Assembly (NCBI GenBank): GCA_020091685.1
Contig: CM034607.1
Coordinates: 4,502,630-4,566,629, forward strand
Direction of reading: 5' to 3'
Length of the DNA: 64,000 nt
DNA from: Lutjanus erythropterus
Lineage: Eukaryota > Chordata > Actinopteri > Lutjaniformes > Lutjanidae
The first letter of the stretch is position 1, and the number at the start of each line of letters is the position of its first letter. This document shows, in pieces, positions 47,591 to 59,254 of the stretch. The notes below the pieces were generated by a model that saw only the letters and a list, made by a program, of their open reading frames with translations, made no database searches and was not told the DNA's origin. The position numbers were made by a program, and so were the translations under genes.

Positions 47591-48540
47591 TTACATGTTA
47601 AAGATGATTTACAGGTCATGCGGGGTATTATTCAAGCTATAAAACAGCTGTATACTGTTTTCTGTGTCAAGAACCAGAACATTAATCATATATAAGTCAC
47701 TGTTGGAGACAACAAATTTGCAACAAAAAGCCTGCTATGCAAGGACAAGTAGGCTTGGACCATTTATATCAGCTTTTTTTTTTTTATCCCTAGTGGGGCA
47801 ATTAAAAAGCACACACACACACACACAAGCACACAAAAAGCCCCATATATTTCTCAATTAAAATAAATAGAATTAAATAACAAAGTAAATGATGATGCTA
47901 TAAGAAAAGAAAGTATAAAGTGGATGTTTGAAGAGTTCTACGCAATGGAAACATTAGTCACCAGAGGGAAGTGGAGATGGGAAAATTTCCCTGAGGGGAA
48001 TCAAACCACAACTCAGCTGTCACTCTGTCAGAGATACAGCTGTGCCGTCATGTGCATGTATAGATGTGGAAATGTGCTGAATGCAGTGAGAGCAGCGGAG
48101 GCTGACCACCCTGCAGATAACAGTGTGTCCTCAGTTGGATTAAACAGGATAAACCAATTTCATGATAAAAAAAAAACAAAACATCCAACACCACCCTCTG
48201 AAAGTGTGAGAAACAGGAAGTGTAACTTCACAACACTACACAACAGTCTCAGATAGGTTCGGTCTAATGATAAATTTCACACACAACTCACAGCTCAGCA
48301 TGAATTTATCTACTTGTTTAATATTTCATAATCAGACTTGAGAACTTTCCATGCTGTTAACATTCCTCACAGGGCAGAGCACAGAGCTTTTGTCCAGAGG
48401 AAAAGTCATTATGTACACTTCACATATCTCCACTGGTTAATTAAACTAAATGTAATGTCAGACAGGTATTTAGGAAGTTACTAGTGGATTACCACAGCGG
48501 GCTGTGTTTTACTTATTCTATATTAATTCATAAAGGCCAA
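47591..48540. other. Intron with a short (CA)n
   Basis: 47810-47827 is (CA)9. The open frame at 47924-48256 is unrecognised. No other feature. Confidence 0.4.
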
Positions 48541-48852
48541 GCGGCACAGTGGTACGATGCTTAGCACCATCGCCTCACAGCAAGAAGGTTCTGAGTTTGA
48601 GTTTGTGGCTGAGGTAGGGGCTTTCTGTGCAGAGTTTACATGTTCTCTCCGGGTACTCTCCCACAGTCCGTTCTGTGACTCTAAATTTCCCGTAGGTGTG
48701 AATATGAGTGTGAATGGTCTCTCTGTGTGTCAATCCTGCGATGACTCACACAGGGGCTACCCCGCCTCTCGCCCACTGTCAGCTGGGATAGGCTCCAGCC
48801 CCCCGACAACCATTCGTGGATAATGGACGGACAATCAATGAATGAATGAAAG
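48541..48852 (+). mobile_element. Fish SINE with tRNA-like head and (ATGA)n tail
   Basis: GCGGCACAGTGGTACGATGC, ATCGCCTCACAGCAAGAAGG and a B-box-like GTTCTGAGTTTGAG form the head. GCAGAGTTTACATGTTCTC, ACTCTAAATTTCCCGTAGGT, GTGTGAATATGAGTGTGAATGG, CCCCGCCTCTCGCCCACTG and TCAGCTGGGATAGGCTCCAG form the body; the tail is ATGAATGAATGAA. This order belongs to one of the commonest SINEs in percomorph genomes. Short internal deletions are visible after TTCTCTCC. The plus-strand open frame at 48557-48823 is SINE read-through. Confidence 0.92.
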
Positions 48853-48943
48853 AAAAAAAACTTTAAGCCCTTTACGGAAAAAAAAAATCTTAGAAATGAT
48901 TGTCTCCCTATAACTTCTTCACTGTCACCTGCTTGTCTTCTAA

Positions 48944-49008
48944 TTGAGGAAAATAATAATTACAGAAGGCCTATTGAATAGGCCTTCTGTAATTATTATT
49001 TTTCTCAA
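48944..49008. repeat. 65-bp near-perfect palindrome
   Basis: Two 32-base arms around a single central G. Only one position differs (TTGAGG against TTGAGA, outer part); the inner 26 bases of each arm are exactly complementary, centred on AGGCCTATTGAATAGGCCT. As RNA it would fold into a long hairpin with a minimal loop, and as DNA it could extrude. A third short copy of AATAGGCC follows at 49008. It is not flanked by recognisable transposon words. Confidence 0.95.
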
Positions 49009-50339
49009 ATAGGCCCTATTTGCTCCGCTGCCAGTACATAAATAAATAAATAACCAAATAAACAGACAAATAGTAAGATGCACAATAGCAGCACCATGAT
49101 TCTGTCTGACCTGAATGGAACCTTAATGAGTATCATTAGTAACACCTGTGTTTACACTACTATTTCATATTAAAATGGCTGCTGTGAAAAAGGCTCTGTT
49201 GTGTCTTTGATCATCAATAGCTGATACGATCATCAATCAGCGGAATACTAGCATCAGGTCATTTTCACAGGTGCAGAAACACAGGTGTAGAGGGGTACCA
49301 GTTTAACACGGTGAGTGTGTAGTGGTAGTGCTGCTTCACAGAAAAACAAGAATACACCCTGCTCTACCTTTTAGGCTATAAACCAGGGTTTAGAAATCCC
49401 AAAGGTACGATTTTCAATACCATCAACATTATTAAAGTTATCTGAAACAGTGAAGTTCTTGTTTTTTTAATTGATGGAAAGTGAAACTGATTTATGACAA
49501 TACAAAAAGAATTATTTGGAGGTAGAACAGAATTAATTGGCTTGTCACTTCTGCTCTACACCCTGGGTGTTTGCTAATTAATAAAATATGACTAGATATG
49601 GAATCACGCCAATATTGCCACATATAATTTAATTTTGACTTGACTTCTTTCAACTATAAAAGCAGTTTATCAGTCACATGATACATATATAAATCGTCTC
49701 CGTCCAGACAAAGGATGTGTTCGTATCCATGTGTGGCAAGTGTCATCGGTTTAGCAAGAAACTATGCTTATTTCATATGTATTCATTAATCTATGGGCCA
49801 TAGGTATTTAAACCCAGTAAGACTTGTGTAAGAAGGCTAATTGCATATTCAACACAACACATTGTAAGCTAGACAATGTCATATATGCTACAGTGGCTTT
49901 TAATAATTTGTTTTTAAACATTAATACCGTCATATACCGTATACGCCAGTGCAAGGTCAGGACTGTATGAAGGTATGAAAAAATAGATACAGCCAAAGCC
50001 TATTACCTCTGACTGCATATTAGATAAAAGTGGCTGTTAGCTGGAACTTCAGACCTTCTAATTTAGTTAATAAATAGTATCACAATCTAAAGCTGATAAC
50101 ATAACAGCTAGAAAATGGTACAAATCCAATCATACAAAGAAGCACAGAAATGAAGAAATCATCTATTAAAGTAAAGAAGTAATTGCATCCTGGATAAAGT
50201 ATGTTTGTCTGTATGGCAAACAAGTATGCATGTGTCAAACAAATGATCAAGACAGATACTGACACAAAGTTCCGGACAACAAAATGCCGGTGAAACCTGG
50301 AAAGAGAGAACATTAAGTCAACAACGCTATGTATCTGGC
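49009..50339. other. Intronic DNA, nothing recognised
   Basis: (AAAT)n near 49038; otherwise AT-rich without family words. A minus-strand hydrophobic frame at 50080-50361 is not recognisable. Confidence 0.4.
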
Positions 50340-50720
50340 AGGCTTTCCCGAGGCCACGCATTTCTGTGTGAGGATGAGCCTCGGGGATGCATGATGACTG
50401 GTGTCAGTGGAGCGCAGCTCACCTTATCTTCCCCCCTGCTCACAACTGGTTGGTTGAGTTAAGCTGGAACAACACGGGCGGATAAAGAGACGCCCAGGAC
50501 TGTGTCAGCTGTCTGCTTTATCTCTGTGATGACAGGGGACTCTGGCTACTAACCAGCCACACGCACACACACACTCACGCACGCACGCACACGAGTCAGC
50601 CGCTCCTCTGCAGATCAGAGGGGCTGATGTTCAATTACTCACATTAACTCGCTTTTCTCAATTATGCTCACAGCACGGTGGCTCAGGTGGGGACGGGACG
50701 AGTGCAGAGGCACCGGAGGA
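50340..50720. promoter_or_regulatory. Candidate conserved non-coding element
   Basis: GC-balanced and repeat-free apart from a short CACACGCAC tract near 50560-50592. Has TCACCTTATCTTCCCC and CTTTATCTCTGTG (GATA-like), GGCGGATAAAGAGACG, and GTTCAATTACTCACATTAAC. Untested. Confidence 0.33.
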
Positions 50721-52324
50721 TGTGAGAAATCTCAATTTTTCATCTGTGTTTACACAGGCTGGTTGTCAGTTCTGCAGCAGCATCCTGATTTATGTTTATC
50801 TAGTATAAAGCACACATTCTTGGTGATTTAGTGATTATACTCCAGCACGTCCTCATACTTAAACAATGGAATAAGTTAATTGCCAGTGCCAAAAACGACA
50901 TACATGACTGTTATAGAGACCTTTTATGTACCGTACCTTCATTGTCACATGGTTACATTGTGAAACAGTCGCAATTCAGTTATGTTTAGGCACCAAAACT
51001 CCTTGGTTAGATTTAGGAAAAGATCATGGTTTAAGTTTTTAAAAATCAGTATATTAGTGATGTAACTTAAAGTCCACCTCCAGTCATATTTTAAACTACA
51101 TAAAATGCTCCACAAGAAGTTATAGATTGTGTCTGATATGCTTTTTTTTTTCAAAATAAGTTCAAATACCTTGCTAAAATGGCTTACATATATCTCTATA
51201 CCTTGCCGTCATTTAGTATTCAAGGTTTCTGAGTATTCAAATAGACCCCGACCTCTTCTGACACCCCACACCCCCAAACCCCACCCCTAACCTTAAGGAG
51301 CTGCAAATGGCTTCACCCCTGTGTTTTGTTGGCTAATCACTGTAACTAGCTTCATCTGGCTTCTCCTGTGGGCTGGGCTTCACCGCTAATGATATGCATA
51401 GCATCACCCTCTTGATTAATGGGATTGGTTCCTTCAATTCATGCTGTCATATACCCAGACTTTTGGTTTCACATGGACAGCGGTGTCGTGGCTGAAATTC
51501 TGGGTGTGCCTGGGGTAAAATAAGCATGTTAATAAGTTACGTTACATACATGATGTAAGTTAAATATGTTGACTTTTGGTTTCACCAAGATAGAACAGAG
51601 GAAGTCTGGGTCTGTCTGGGTTAAGGTAATGAACTTAAGTAAGTTAGTTAAAGTTACATGACGTAGGTTAGGTACTTTACATAAGTCAATGTTAACTTTT
51701 GGTTTAACCCCGGAAGCTATGACCCATCCATCCACCCCGACCACATCCCTAAGCAGACTTTGTCTTTTTACCCCGTCACTTCCTACTTTGCTCCTGTCAT
51801 AATTACCACAGTCACTAGAGGTCACCACCTCGCAGTACAGGTAAATATGGGTCGTAAGAAGCTGCTTGCAAAGACGACCGTTAAGGTTGTTTCTCTGGTG
51901 AGGACAGCTGGTTTAGTAGGTAGTTGAGCTAATCGCTAACATGCTTGCTGGTCTGTCCCAACAGCTCCCAGGTTTAGCTCTTCTGTTCTGCATATTGTAC
52001 ATGATTTGTTACATAAAAAAATCTATATATTTGTACCACTGATAACTGTCTGCAAACCATTGCTGCTGTGTGAAACAGTTGAATAAAAGTGAAAGTGGTG
52101 CAACACTTTTTATAAGAAGAAAATGTCTACACATGATGACTACTAGGAGAGATCTGAAGTTATAATGAGGATATTTTTTCTATGCTCTCCAAGTAGATAT
52201 ATGTACTTTATCTCTGGTGGAATCATTTTAAATACAAGGATGCATTTCTATAAGTAATGATCCTCCGATTCATCCTGCCGCACAGCAGTTCTTTTACTGT
52301 CTGAAGTCTTTACCTTTGTAGATC
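50721..52324. repeat. Intron with several dispersed-repeat fragments
   Basis: 50990-51060 (GGCACCAAAACTCCTTGG, GGAAAAGATCATGGTTT) is the repeat phrase also present at 26538. 51060-51480 and 51690-51850 (CATCCCTAAGCAGACTTTG, CACAGTCACTAGAGGTCACC) resemble further fish dispersed repeats. 51520-51680 contains tandem-like GTAAGTTA words. No coding sequence. Confidence 0.4.
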
Positions 52325-52565
52325 CCTCATTACCATGAAGTTTATTTGTATAGTGTGTGGTTTATTTTGACTCAATCCCACATACACCGCTGTGCTGCCC
52401 CAAATACTCACTAGAGCACCAAATGTGGATTAATCTGAGGCTGAAAATAGCCCCCCAACAAATGCACCATTTCCTCCCCTTTGTTTGATCAGAAACTGCA
52501 GTGAGCAGCTAAAATTGCTGAGCTTTTTTTTTTTTTTAAATGAATCTGTGTATCTGTAAAACCCT
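52325..52565 (+). repeat. Dispersed repeat, copy 2 (direct partner at 8165-8490)
   Basis: CTCATTACCATGAAG, GTTTATTTTGACTCAATCCC, ACTAGAGCACCAAATGTGGA, GCACCATTTCCTCCCC and a poly-T followed by AAATGA repeat the order at 8300-8480. Confidence 0.65.
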
Positions 52566-52849
52566 CACATCCTTAGTAGGAACTGAATGCCACAACCAGG
52601 GCAGACAAGTCAGAAAAAATCAACACACAGACTAACACAATGTTGGTTTTGGTTTGTTTGGTTTTGTGGACAATCTTTCAACTCTCCTTAGAAAAGTAAA
52701 TATGTAACATAGAGCACCATTGAGTTGCAGAGAGCCAGTGTGTAATATCGTCCAAAATGAAATGAGACGTACAAACATCGTTTGTATACACTAACATACA
52801 GAGCATGAAGGCAACACTAACCAACTTGCTCACTCAGCTTAAAATTTAT
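52566..52849. other. Intronic DNA, nothing recognised
   Basis: Contains TTGGTTTTGGTTTGTTTGG; no family recognised. Confidence 0.4.
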
Positions 52850-53655
52850 TGTTAACAGCTTGAGCACAAACCTTTTAATGTGCACAGGTAATAATTTGAA
52901 CTGCTTAAAAGTTCAACTGAACTTAAGTTAAATAGTTAGTTTAAACTCTAATCTGAGTTTTGTAAAACAAGGTTAGGCTAACTGAACTTGAGAAAATGTG
53001 TCCAATACCGACAACTGTTCAGTTGTATCTTCTAACATTACCACCAATTTGATTTCCTGTTACATTTTTACAAAACAGTGACTTCTTCATCTGACACAAA
53101 GAACTCTCAGCTGCAGCTCCTTCTGTTGGAGACACTTTATTCAAGTATTGGCACAAAGACAATAAGTCAAACTGCTCCCAGTGACTTAATTAGATTTTAA
53201 GTGTAAGGGGGTAAGGACTGAATTAAATACTTAATCCTGGTTTGCAGTGATTTCATTATTGTGAATACTGCAAAAAATGTTTTACAATTGTATGTATAAA
53301 GTTGGCTCAAAATTCTAAGTTGACTGAATCTGAAAAGACAGGCTGAGGTGATTTTGTAATGATTCGCAACAAATCAACTTTTCAAGTTAAATAAACTTGA
53401 TATTAATTCAGCTGTACTTGAGAAAACATGTTCAGTAAGCTTGAGATATTGAGTTGAATCAACAACTCAATCAAATTAGATTTCATTTAATTTCATTTCA
53501 TTTCTCAGTTTGAAGAGTCAGTTCTTCATTTCACACACAAAGATTTATAAAAATTTTAAGTGTAAGGGGTTAGGGACTGGATTCAATACTAACCTTCATC
53601 ATGGTTTGCAATGTCTTCATCATTGAACAAGAATTGAACAGAAAATTGTCTACAT
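52850..53655 (+). repeat. Local direct duplication within a TTGA/CTTGAGAAAA-rich repeat
   Basis: Two successive segments share the same order of words: ACTTGAGAAAATGTGTCCAATA against ACTTGAGAAAACATGTTCAGTA, then TTCTTCATCTGACACAAAGA against TTCTTCATTTCACACACAAAG, then TTTTAAGTGTAAGGGGGTAAGG against TTTTAAGTGTAAGGGGTTAGGG, then GGTTTGCA. The spacing is about 350-410 bases. An old tandem duplication of non-coding DNA. Confidence 0.7.
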
Positions 53656-54079
53656 GTCATATGGACATAAAAATGTTAACCACATATATTGAGCCTATAT
53701 CATCTATATAAATTTAGTACAATGAACTCAAAAATCAGAACTTGGTGACTTTACATAAAAAGGGATGAGTGTGTCTATGAACATAAAGTTTTCAGAACAT
53801 TTTGACAGTCCTGAACATTTGTGCAGACACTAAAATTTTGTTTCATCAATGAATTATTGTTCACACTGTTTGGTTTTCTACAGGCTGATATGGATGCAAA
53901 CTTCACATCTGGATCATTTTCGTGCCACAAATCATCATTTTCAATATGAACATTTCCACACCAGGAAACCTGAAAAGCTCCCACTCAGTATGTGATGTAT
54001 TATTCCTACTACTGAGACTACATGTGGTTCCTGCACCTTTTCCAAAGTCAAATTCAAGCACCTTTCAAGAAATTTCAAG
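53656..54079. other. Intronic DNA, nothing recognised
   Basis: No repeat or coding signal seen. Confidence 0.4.
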
Positions 54080-54485
54080 GTGTATTTTACGGACTAACAA
54101 TTATTTTCACTGTCAACTAACCTGGCGATTATTTTCTCAATTAACTGTTTAATACTGTCACAATCTTGTCACGTGAAAAACAGTACGTACATATGCGTGT
54201 TCCATGTTTGGACCGCTTCTTTTTTCCCCCCCAAATATTTTCTGCAACAATCATTTTCATTATCAGTTAATCTGTCAGTCTGGAGTAATTTCTGGAGTAA
54301 CTGATTAGCTGGTCCCTAAAATGGTGAAAAATGTTGATCTGTGTTTCCAAAAGCCCAAGATGACGTCAGAAACCAGAGAGGAACCAGAAAATATCCACTT
54401 TTTTTCTTAAAAAATTACTTAAGCAATAATTTGATTATCAAAATATTTGGTGATTGATTTAATAATTGATTATCACAGCTATACT
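54080..54485 (+). mobile_element. hAT-like MITE, family A, one truncated and one longer copy in tandem
   Basis: 54088-54160 carries the family's left part (ACTAACAATTATTTTCACTG, GCGATTATTTTCTC). A second left part begins at 54243 (TGCAACAATCATTTTCATTA). Then come AAAATGGTGAAAAATGTTG, GTTTCCAAAAGCCCAAGATG, TATCAAAATATTTGG and a decayed right end (ATTATCACAGCTATA). Internal deletions removed the CAAATGTCTTG block. Confidence 0.7.
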
Positions 54486-55933
54486 TAAGTGATGAAGCAT
54501 TCTACGGATGAGTGACAAAATAAAGGAAAACAAAAAGAAGTTTCATGTTTGAAAATGTGTCACCTGTCTACAAATTAACCTGTCATCCTGGTTGAACCAG
54601 TAATCAACTTGTTTTATTTCTTTATCTAAGACCTGAACTTTTCACTCAGCTAGCGATTTAATGTGAAAGTAATGCAACTGCATTCTCAAGCAGTTTCAAG
54701 CTCTTTATCCAAAAAAAGCACTTTCCAAACCTTGAAATTGCTGCATTAAAATTCAAGCGTTTTCAAGGATTTCTAGCACCCGTATGAACCATGACTACAG
54801 CTGTCAAACCAAACCAAATTGATGAGACTAGGAAAGCTTTTTACACTTTAAATGAGACTTAATATCAAAGAAACAGAAGTTATCAATTATATGAATGACT
54901 CAGTTCAGTTTCAGACTGTGGGTATGTAGCTGCACTCAGGGAGAAACCATCATATCAGAGGTGGACGATGTGACTACCCTTTCATAAAAGGCCAATTACT
55001 GCTGGATGTATCAGTCTAGTCCTAATGGGTAATGCTCAGGAAGTGAAAGTGTGTTTCTGTGTATCCGACATGAATGAAGTTTCCTCTTTAAGCGCCGGAG
55101 AGGAAGTGGTACATTTATGTGTGAGTGCAATAGTGTTTCTGTTTGAATGGTGTGTGTGTGTGGATAGAAAGAATATGTAGCTGCCTGTGAGAGACGGAGC
55201 GGCGCTGGAGGACGATACTGCAGTCCTTCCTCTACAGAACAGGACAGCATATCTAATGAGAGGCTAATCATTCATCCAACACGGAGACACGATGTGCATA
55301 GCTGATACACGCACACTGATGATGACCTCATTCACACTCACACACATATACACACATATACACACACACACACCACTGCAGAGACAGGCTTAGTCAGCTG
55401 TAGCAAACTGCAGACAAGAGAAGGGAGGAAATGAAGGAGGATGGAGGAGCAGAAAGAGGCGAGGAGGAGACGGTGGTGTAGACTCAGTTACAGCCTCTCT
55501 TAACACGCACATAAATACGCTTTTGTATGAAATGTCACATCAAAGGATTATTCAAGCAGGTCACACAGCGAGATTTAAATATGGGAGACAAAAACAATGG
55601 GTGTTTGATGACCTTCCACAGAAGAATACTCCTCATCCTTCTGTGCACAGACAGCACAAGGGCACCCTCCTTTGTGTTTGATCACAGACTCCCAAACACA
55701 CTGCAGTAATACTCCAGACCAGCTGCTTAGGTCACGTATGGGTCCTTTACACAAAGCCCAGCCTTCTCCCGCTGTGACTGTCAGTGCAGTGACTGTATGA
55801 AATGTGTCTGCAAGATGAAAACGCTTCTTCAAAAATAGATGGGATTTTTTTACTGCAGCGGACATGATCAGAATGAGAGGCGTTTACACCGTTAAAGATA
55901 TCAGATCCAGTCTCAACAGCCCATGAAATTAGG
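54486..55933. other. Intron with (CA)-rich tracts and GC-balanced patches
   Basis: 55320-55375 is an imperfect CA-rich run. 55020-55260 and 55600-55930 are GC-balanced and open on both strands in conflicting frames, without family motifs. Possible regulatory DNA, but I see no specific sign. Confidence 0.35.
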
Positions 55934-56050
55934 GCCACACTGGTGGACTAGTGGTTAAGACACATACCAGATAACTGCAACATACTCAGTTTGATTACAG
56001 CCAAGGACGTGTGTTGCATCTCATCATCCCCTATCAGGGCAAAATGTCAC
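55934..56050 (+). mobile_element. tRNA-derived SINE (family S), decayed copy
   Basis: GGGCCACACTGGTGGACTAG followed by TGGTTAAGACAC is A-box-like, and CTCAGTTTGATTACAGCC stands at the B-box position. GTGTTGCATCTCATCATCCCC resembles the family body. The tail is lost at the start of repeat E. Confidence 0.55.
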
Positions 56051-56064
56051 AATACAGCTTAATC

Positions 56065-56581
56065 TTAAAGATGCAATACGTACGTCCCCCTCACTATTCC
56101 TGACTGGAATGACTGCTTTGTATGTTTCTGTTTCACATTAATCAGAGTTCAAATTAATGTGAAATTTCTGGCGAATGAGTCTGTATATGAGTCATGAGAA
56201 ATTATTAATAATCTTGTAGAGGGCATAGATGTTAATAACTGTTAAATTGAGCAAAATGTCAATGGAGTTTGGCAGGCAGTGAGACAGGCAGCCACTGAAC
56301 TCAAAGTAAAAAGTGTGTATTTTCAGAGCAGTGGGGTTGTCTTTCAGGAGACAGGCTTAGCAATTGACAGTTATAAACAGCTGATAAACTTACAGTGGAG
56401 GACTTGTCATTGCCCCCTGATTCTGAGGAGGAGGGTTCAGGGAGAAACAACTCTCTTCAATCCTAGATTTTATATTAAACAGGATTACAACCTACTTCAT
56501 GTACCATCCATGGCTCCAACTCACTACAGTATTTGAACTATTAATTTTTGCACATGCAATTCTTCCATATTGCTCCTTTAA
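56065..56581 (+). mobile_element. MITE-type repeat E, copy 2 (both ends present)
   Basis: Left end TTAAAGATGCAATACGTA; right end, reverse-complemented, TTAAAGGAGCAATATGGAA. About 517 bases, colinear with 41030-41582. The class is uncertain: I could not establish the target duplication. No transposase. Confidence 0.75.
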
Positions 56582-57689
56582 TCATTTTCTATTTCCATTA
56601 TTTAAACGGACTGTAATGTAATTTAAAAAATGAGACCTTCCCATATTTTCTCGGTTGCCCTCAAAAGCCTGTGGACTGATCTCTATGTGAAGGGCTCAGG
56701 CCGAATATTCCAGGAAAAGGATGTGAAGTTTATATGTGCCTGCAAGCGCCTTCTCTTCCGCTCCCCTATGCAGCAGCAAAAGTGTACAACACTAACTAAC
56801 AATAACTTAGAAATGGAGTCTGCTAAAATCAACAAATAGCCAGCACCTACCAGAAGACATTCCAACACAAAGTCCAAAGCTAACACGGCTGCCAAGTATG
56901 TGAAATATATTGTGATATTTGGGTTTTAGCTGGATAATGTTAGCTAACATTAGCTAGTTTGCTATCATGGATGAATTGCTAGCTAGCTAATGTACCAAAG
57001 TACTGTCTTGAGTTGACAGTGTCAGCTAATTCACCCAGATTCTGGTCTGATGTTGCAGCTGGCTGCCCTTGCCATGCTAACTTTAGCACTGGCTGGCTTG
57101 CCATTTTGTCGCCTGGTGTTGAGGGGTGGCTGGTGTAAAATCCGTGCAGGGTGGCTGGGTTGCAGCTGACTGGCTAATCTTAGCTTGCTTGCTCAGAAAA
57201 GTTATCGCTAACAAAATACTACGTGAGCGGTTATGTTAGTTGGCTAGCTTTGCCAAATTAGTTCACCATCTATCGTGATCCACGACAGTAGCTTATTTAT
57301 TAAGACAAACTGTTGATTTTAGCCACTAATAAACTGTAGCAAAAGGTCAAGTATATAGCTAACAACTGTTCTCTACTAGCCAAGAGCAATGCAAGACAGG
57401 GGTGGCCAAGTAGCTAACTGTAACAAAAGCTAAGCTGGCTTTGGCTGCACGGTGTGGGTCTGGCAGTGGTTGCTTTGTGGCGTTAGCTGATGGGTACATT
57501 TACACCCTGCAAGCTAGTTAGTGTCATGGAGCCAATGAGCCAAATAAAACATAGCAACATTAATGACAAGGGTTTTCAAAAAGTTACAGATAGAACTTTT
57601 AAAGCTTTTCTTTCAAATAGAAAAGATCAGTCTGATTCTTACAGTGATTTACAGATAAAATCAAGGCATCCTGTCATACCTGAAAGAAA
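56582..57689. other. Intronic DNA rich in GCTAGC words
   Basis: 56930-57290 has many TTAGCTAGC/GCTAGCTA words typical of fish repeats, but no family is delimited. Frames at 56630-56895 and the start of 57490-57729 are unrecognised. Confidence 0.35.
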
Positions 57690-57768
57690 AGGCTATGAAT
57701 TGATTAATGGAGAAAATAATCCAAAATGATCAAGTATGAAAATAATCGTTAGTTGCAGCTCTATTAGT
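57690..57768 (-). mobile_element. hAT-like MITE, family A, terminal fragment
   Basis: The reverse complement reads TAGAGCTGCAACTAACGATT, then ATTTTCATACTTGATCATTT and GATTATTTTCTCCATTAATC, i.e. the left end of family A in reverse orientation. The interior is replaced by unrelated sequence. The plus-strand open frame ending at 57729 runs into it. Confidence 0.7.
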
Positions 57769-57819
57769 CTTAATAAGCTTTAGGGAAAACAAGTAGGAGT
57801 TCTCCATCACACAACAGAG

Positions 57820-58110
57820 GTCACATATTTAATGAGTGAGGGCACCACCATGGAGATGGTGATCACAAGATTTCAGCCCCGCAGGTGATTCATCAAACAC
57901 ATTCACACAGACTTCGCAGCGTTGACGTGAAAAAAGAAAACCTTGGGAACATTAAAACAAGCAGAACACTGCGGGTCAGACACTGAAACAGTTTGTTAAT
58001 CACGCACATGAAGGACTATCGAGCTGCTTGTGATGATGTGACGACTGATGGGACCAAGTTGGACCAGGTCTGTTCCAATCTGTGTCAGCTGGTGTTGACA
58101 AATTAAATCA
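57820..58110. promoter_or_regulatory. Candidate conserved non-coding element
   Basis: Repeat-free, with GCAGGTGATTCATCAAAC, TTTGTTAATCACGCACATG, GTGATGATGTGACGACTGATGG (CRE-like) and GTTGACAAATTAAATC. Untested. Confidence 0.37.
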
Positions 58111-58379
58111 TATAGTGTGTGATATGTAAAAATTCTAATCTGAAGTATCACTGCACAGATATATAGACCTTTCCACATTCAGCTGTGTTAAACTTTGAAC
58201 TCTGAAACATAAAAATAATGAGCAAAAAAATTAAAAATAGGGGAAAATCAATTTGGCCAAATACATTCACTGTATGAGTCCCTTTGAGACTAAATACAAT
58301 ATACATAAAAAATATAAAGGAGAAAGACAGGCAGGCATAATCACCCTTATTCCTGGTGTAAAGCAAGTCAGAGCCGCAC
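58111..58379. other. Intronic DNA, nothing recognised
   Basis: AT-rich spacer between two candidate regulatory blocks. Confidence 0.4.
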
Positions 58380-58870
58380 ACAGTGTGTAAATCAAAAAGG
58401 GTTTCACAGTGAGCCAGTGGGAGAGCGGCGCTGGCTGACGAGATGGCAAATAATTAGTATTTCTATAGTGCCGTCTCCCTGCAGGGGGGCTGCAGAAATC
58501 TTTACGGTCCCTCCTCTGTTTCCTCTCTGAAGCAGATGGGTACGTCTCTCTCTGTCACTCTCAGCTCAACTTACCATTCTATTCATTTCTCTTCCTCAAA
58601 CAATCTGTGAGCTTAAAAGACAATGACTTTCCAAAACTGTTTCTTTTTTTTTTTTTTTTTGGTCCAAATTCCCCCGGGATTCCTCCCAATGTAGCAGGCA
58701 TCACTGCACAAATCTGGAGTGATTTGACAGATCAGGATATCTACAGCTTGTTCAAATCTTTTACAGGAGAACAAAGTGGCCCTAAGCAGCCCTGTAATGC
58801 AGTAAATGTTCCATTAGACGTACACCCACATAATCCCTGATAGAGTCATTGAAATGAATGGCCCACTTGT
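58380..58870. promoter_or_regulatory. Candidate conserved non-coding block
   Basis: Two dense parts flank a poly-T: 58390-58560 (GATGGCAAATAATTAGTATT, CTGCAGGGGGGCTGCAG) and 58665-58860 (TCATTGAAATGAATGG palindrome, CCTGATAGAG, CCCTGTAATGCAG). No repeat words other than the poly-T. Untested. Confidence 0.38.
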
Positions 58871-59254
58871 GTGTGCTTGTGTGCAGATCTGTCCAGATAG
58901 TCTTACTTTAAGTGTTCCAGTGGCATTCTCAGTGGCCAGCATAAGGGCTGTGTTTACTCAAGCCCAAATTTCAAGAACTTTGTGATGCATTACCAAAAGA
59001 GCTACATGAGACGCACATGGCACCAGTAAAAGATTGTATATTGGTTTTAGTGGGGAAACAACAGAACTGAAACTAGCACAACTATGACGTGTTAAATTTG
59101 GTGGTTAGACATCACAGCATGGCTTCCTGGTAACTCTACTGAGAATATTAAACAGAGTGGGGCAGTATCGACTTTCCCCGAGTTCCAATGTTCAAATTCA
59201 ATAGGCTACATCTAACTATGCAATGGTGTATAAGGGCCATTCTGTTAAAAAAGG
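58871..59254. other. Intronic DNA, nothing recognised
   Basis: No repeat or coding signal seen. Confidence 0.4.

Noticed and set aside
57490-57729. 79-codon frame, considered as a transposase remnant
   Set aside because: Lys/Ser-rich without any transposase motif, and its end runs into a family-A MITE terminus.
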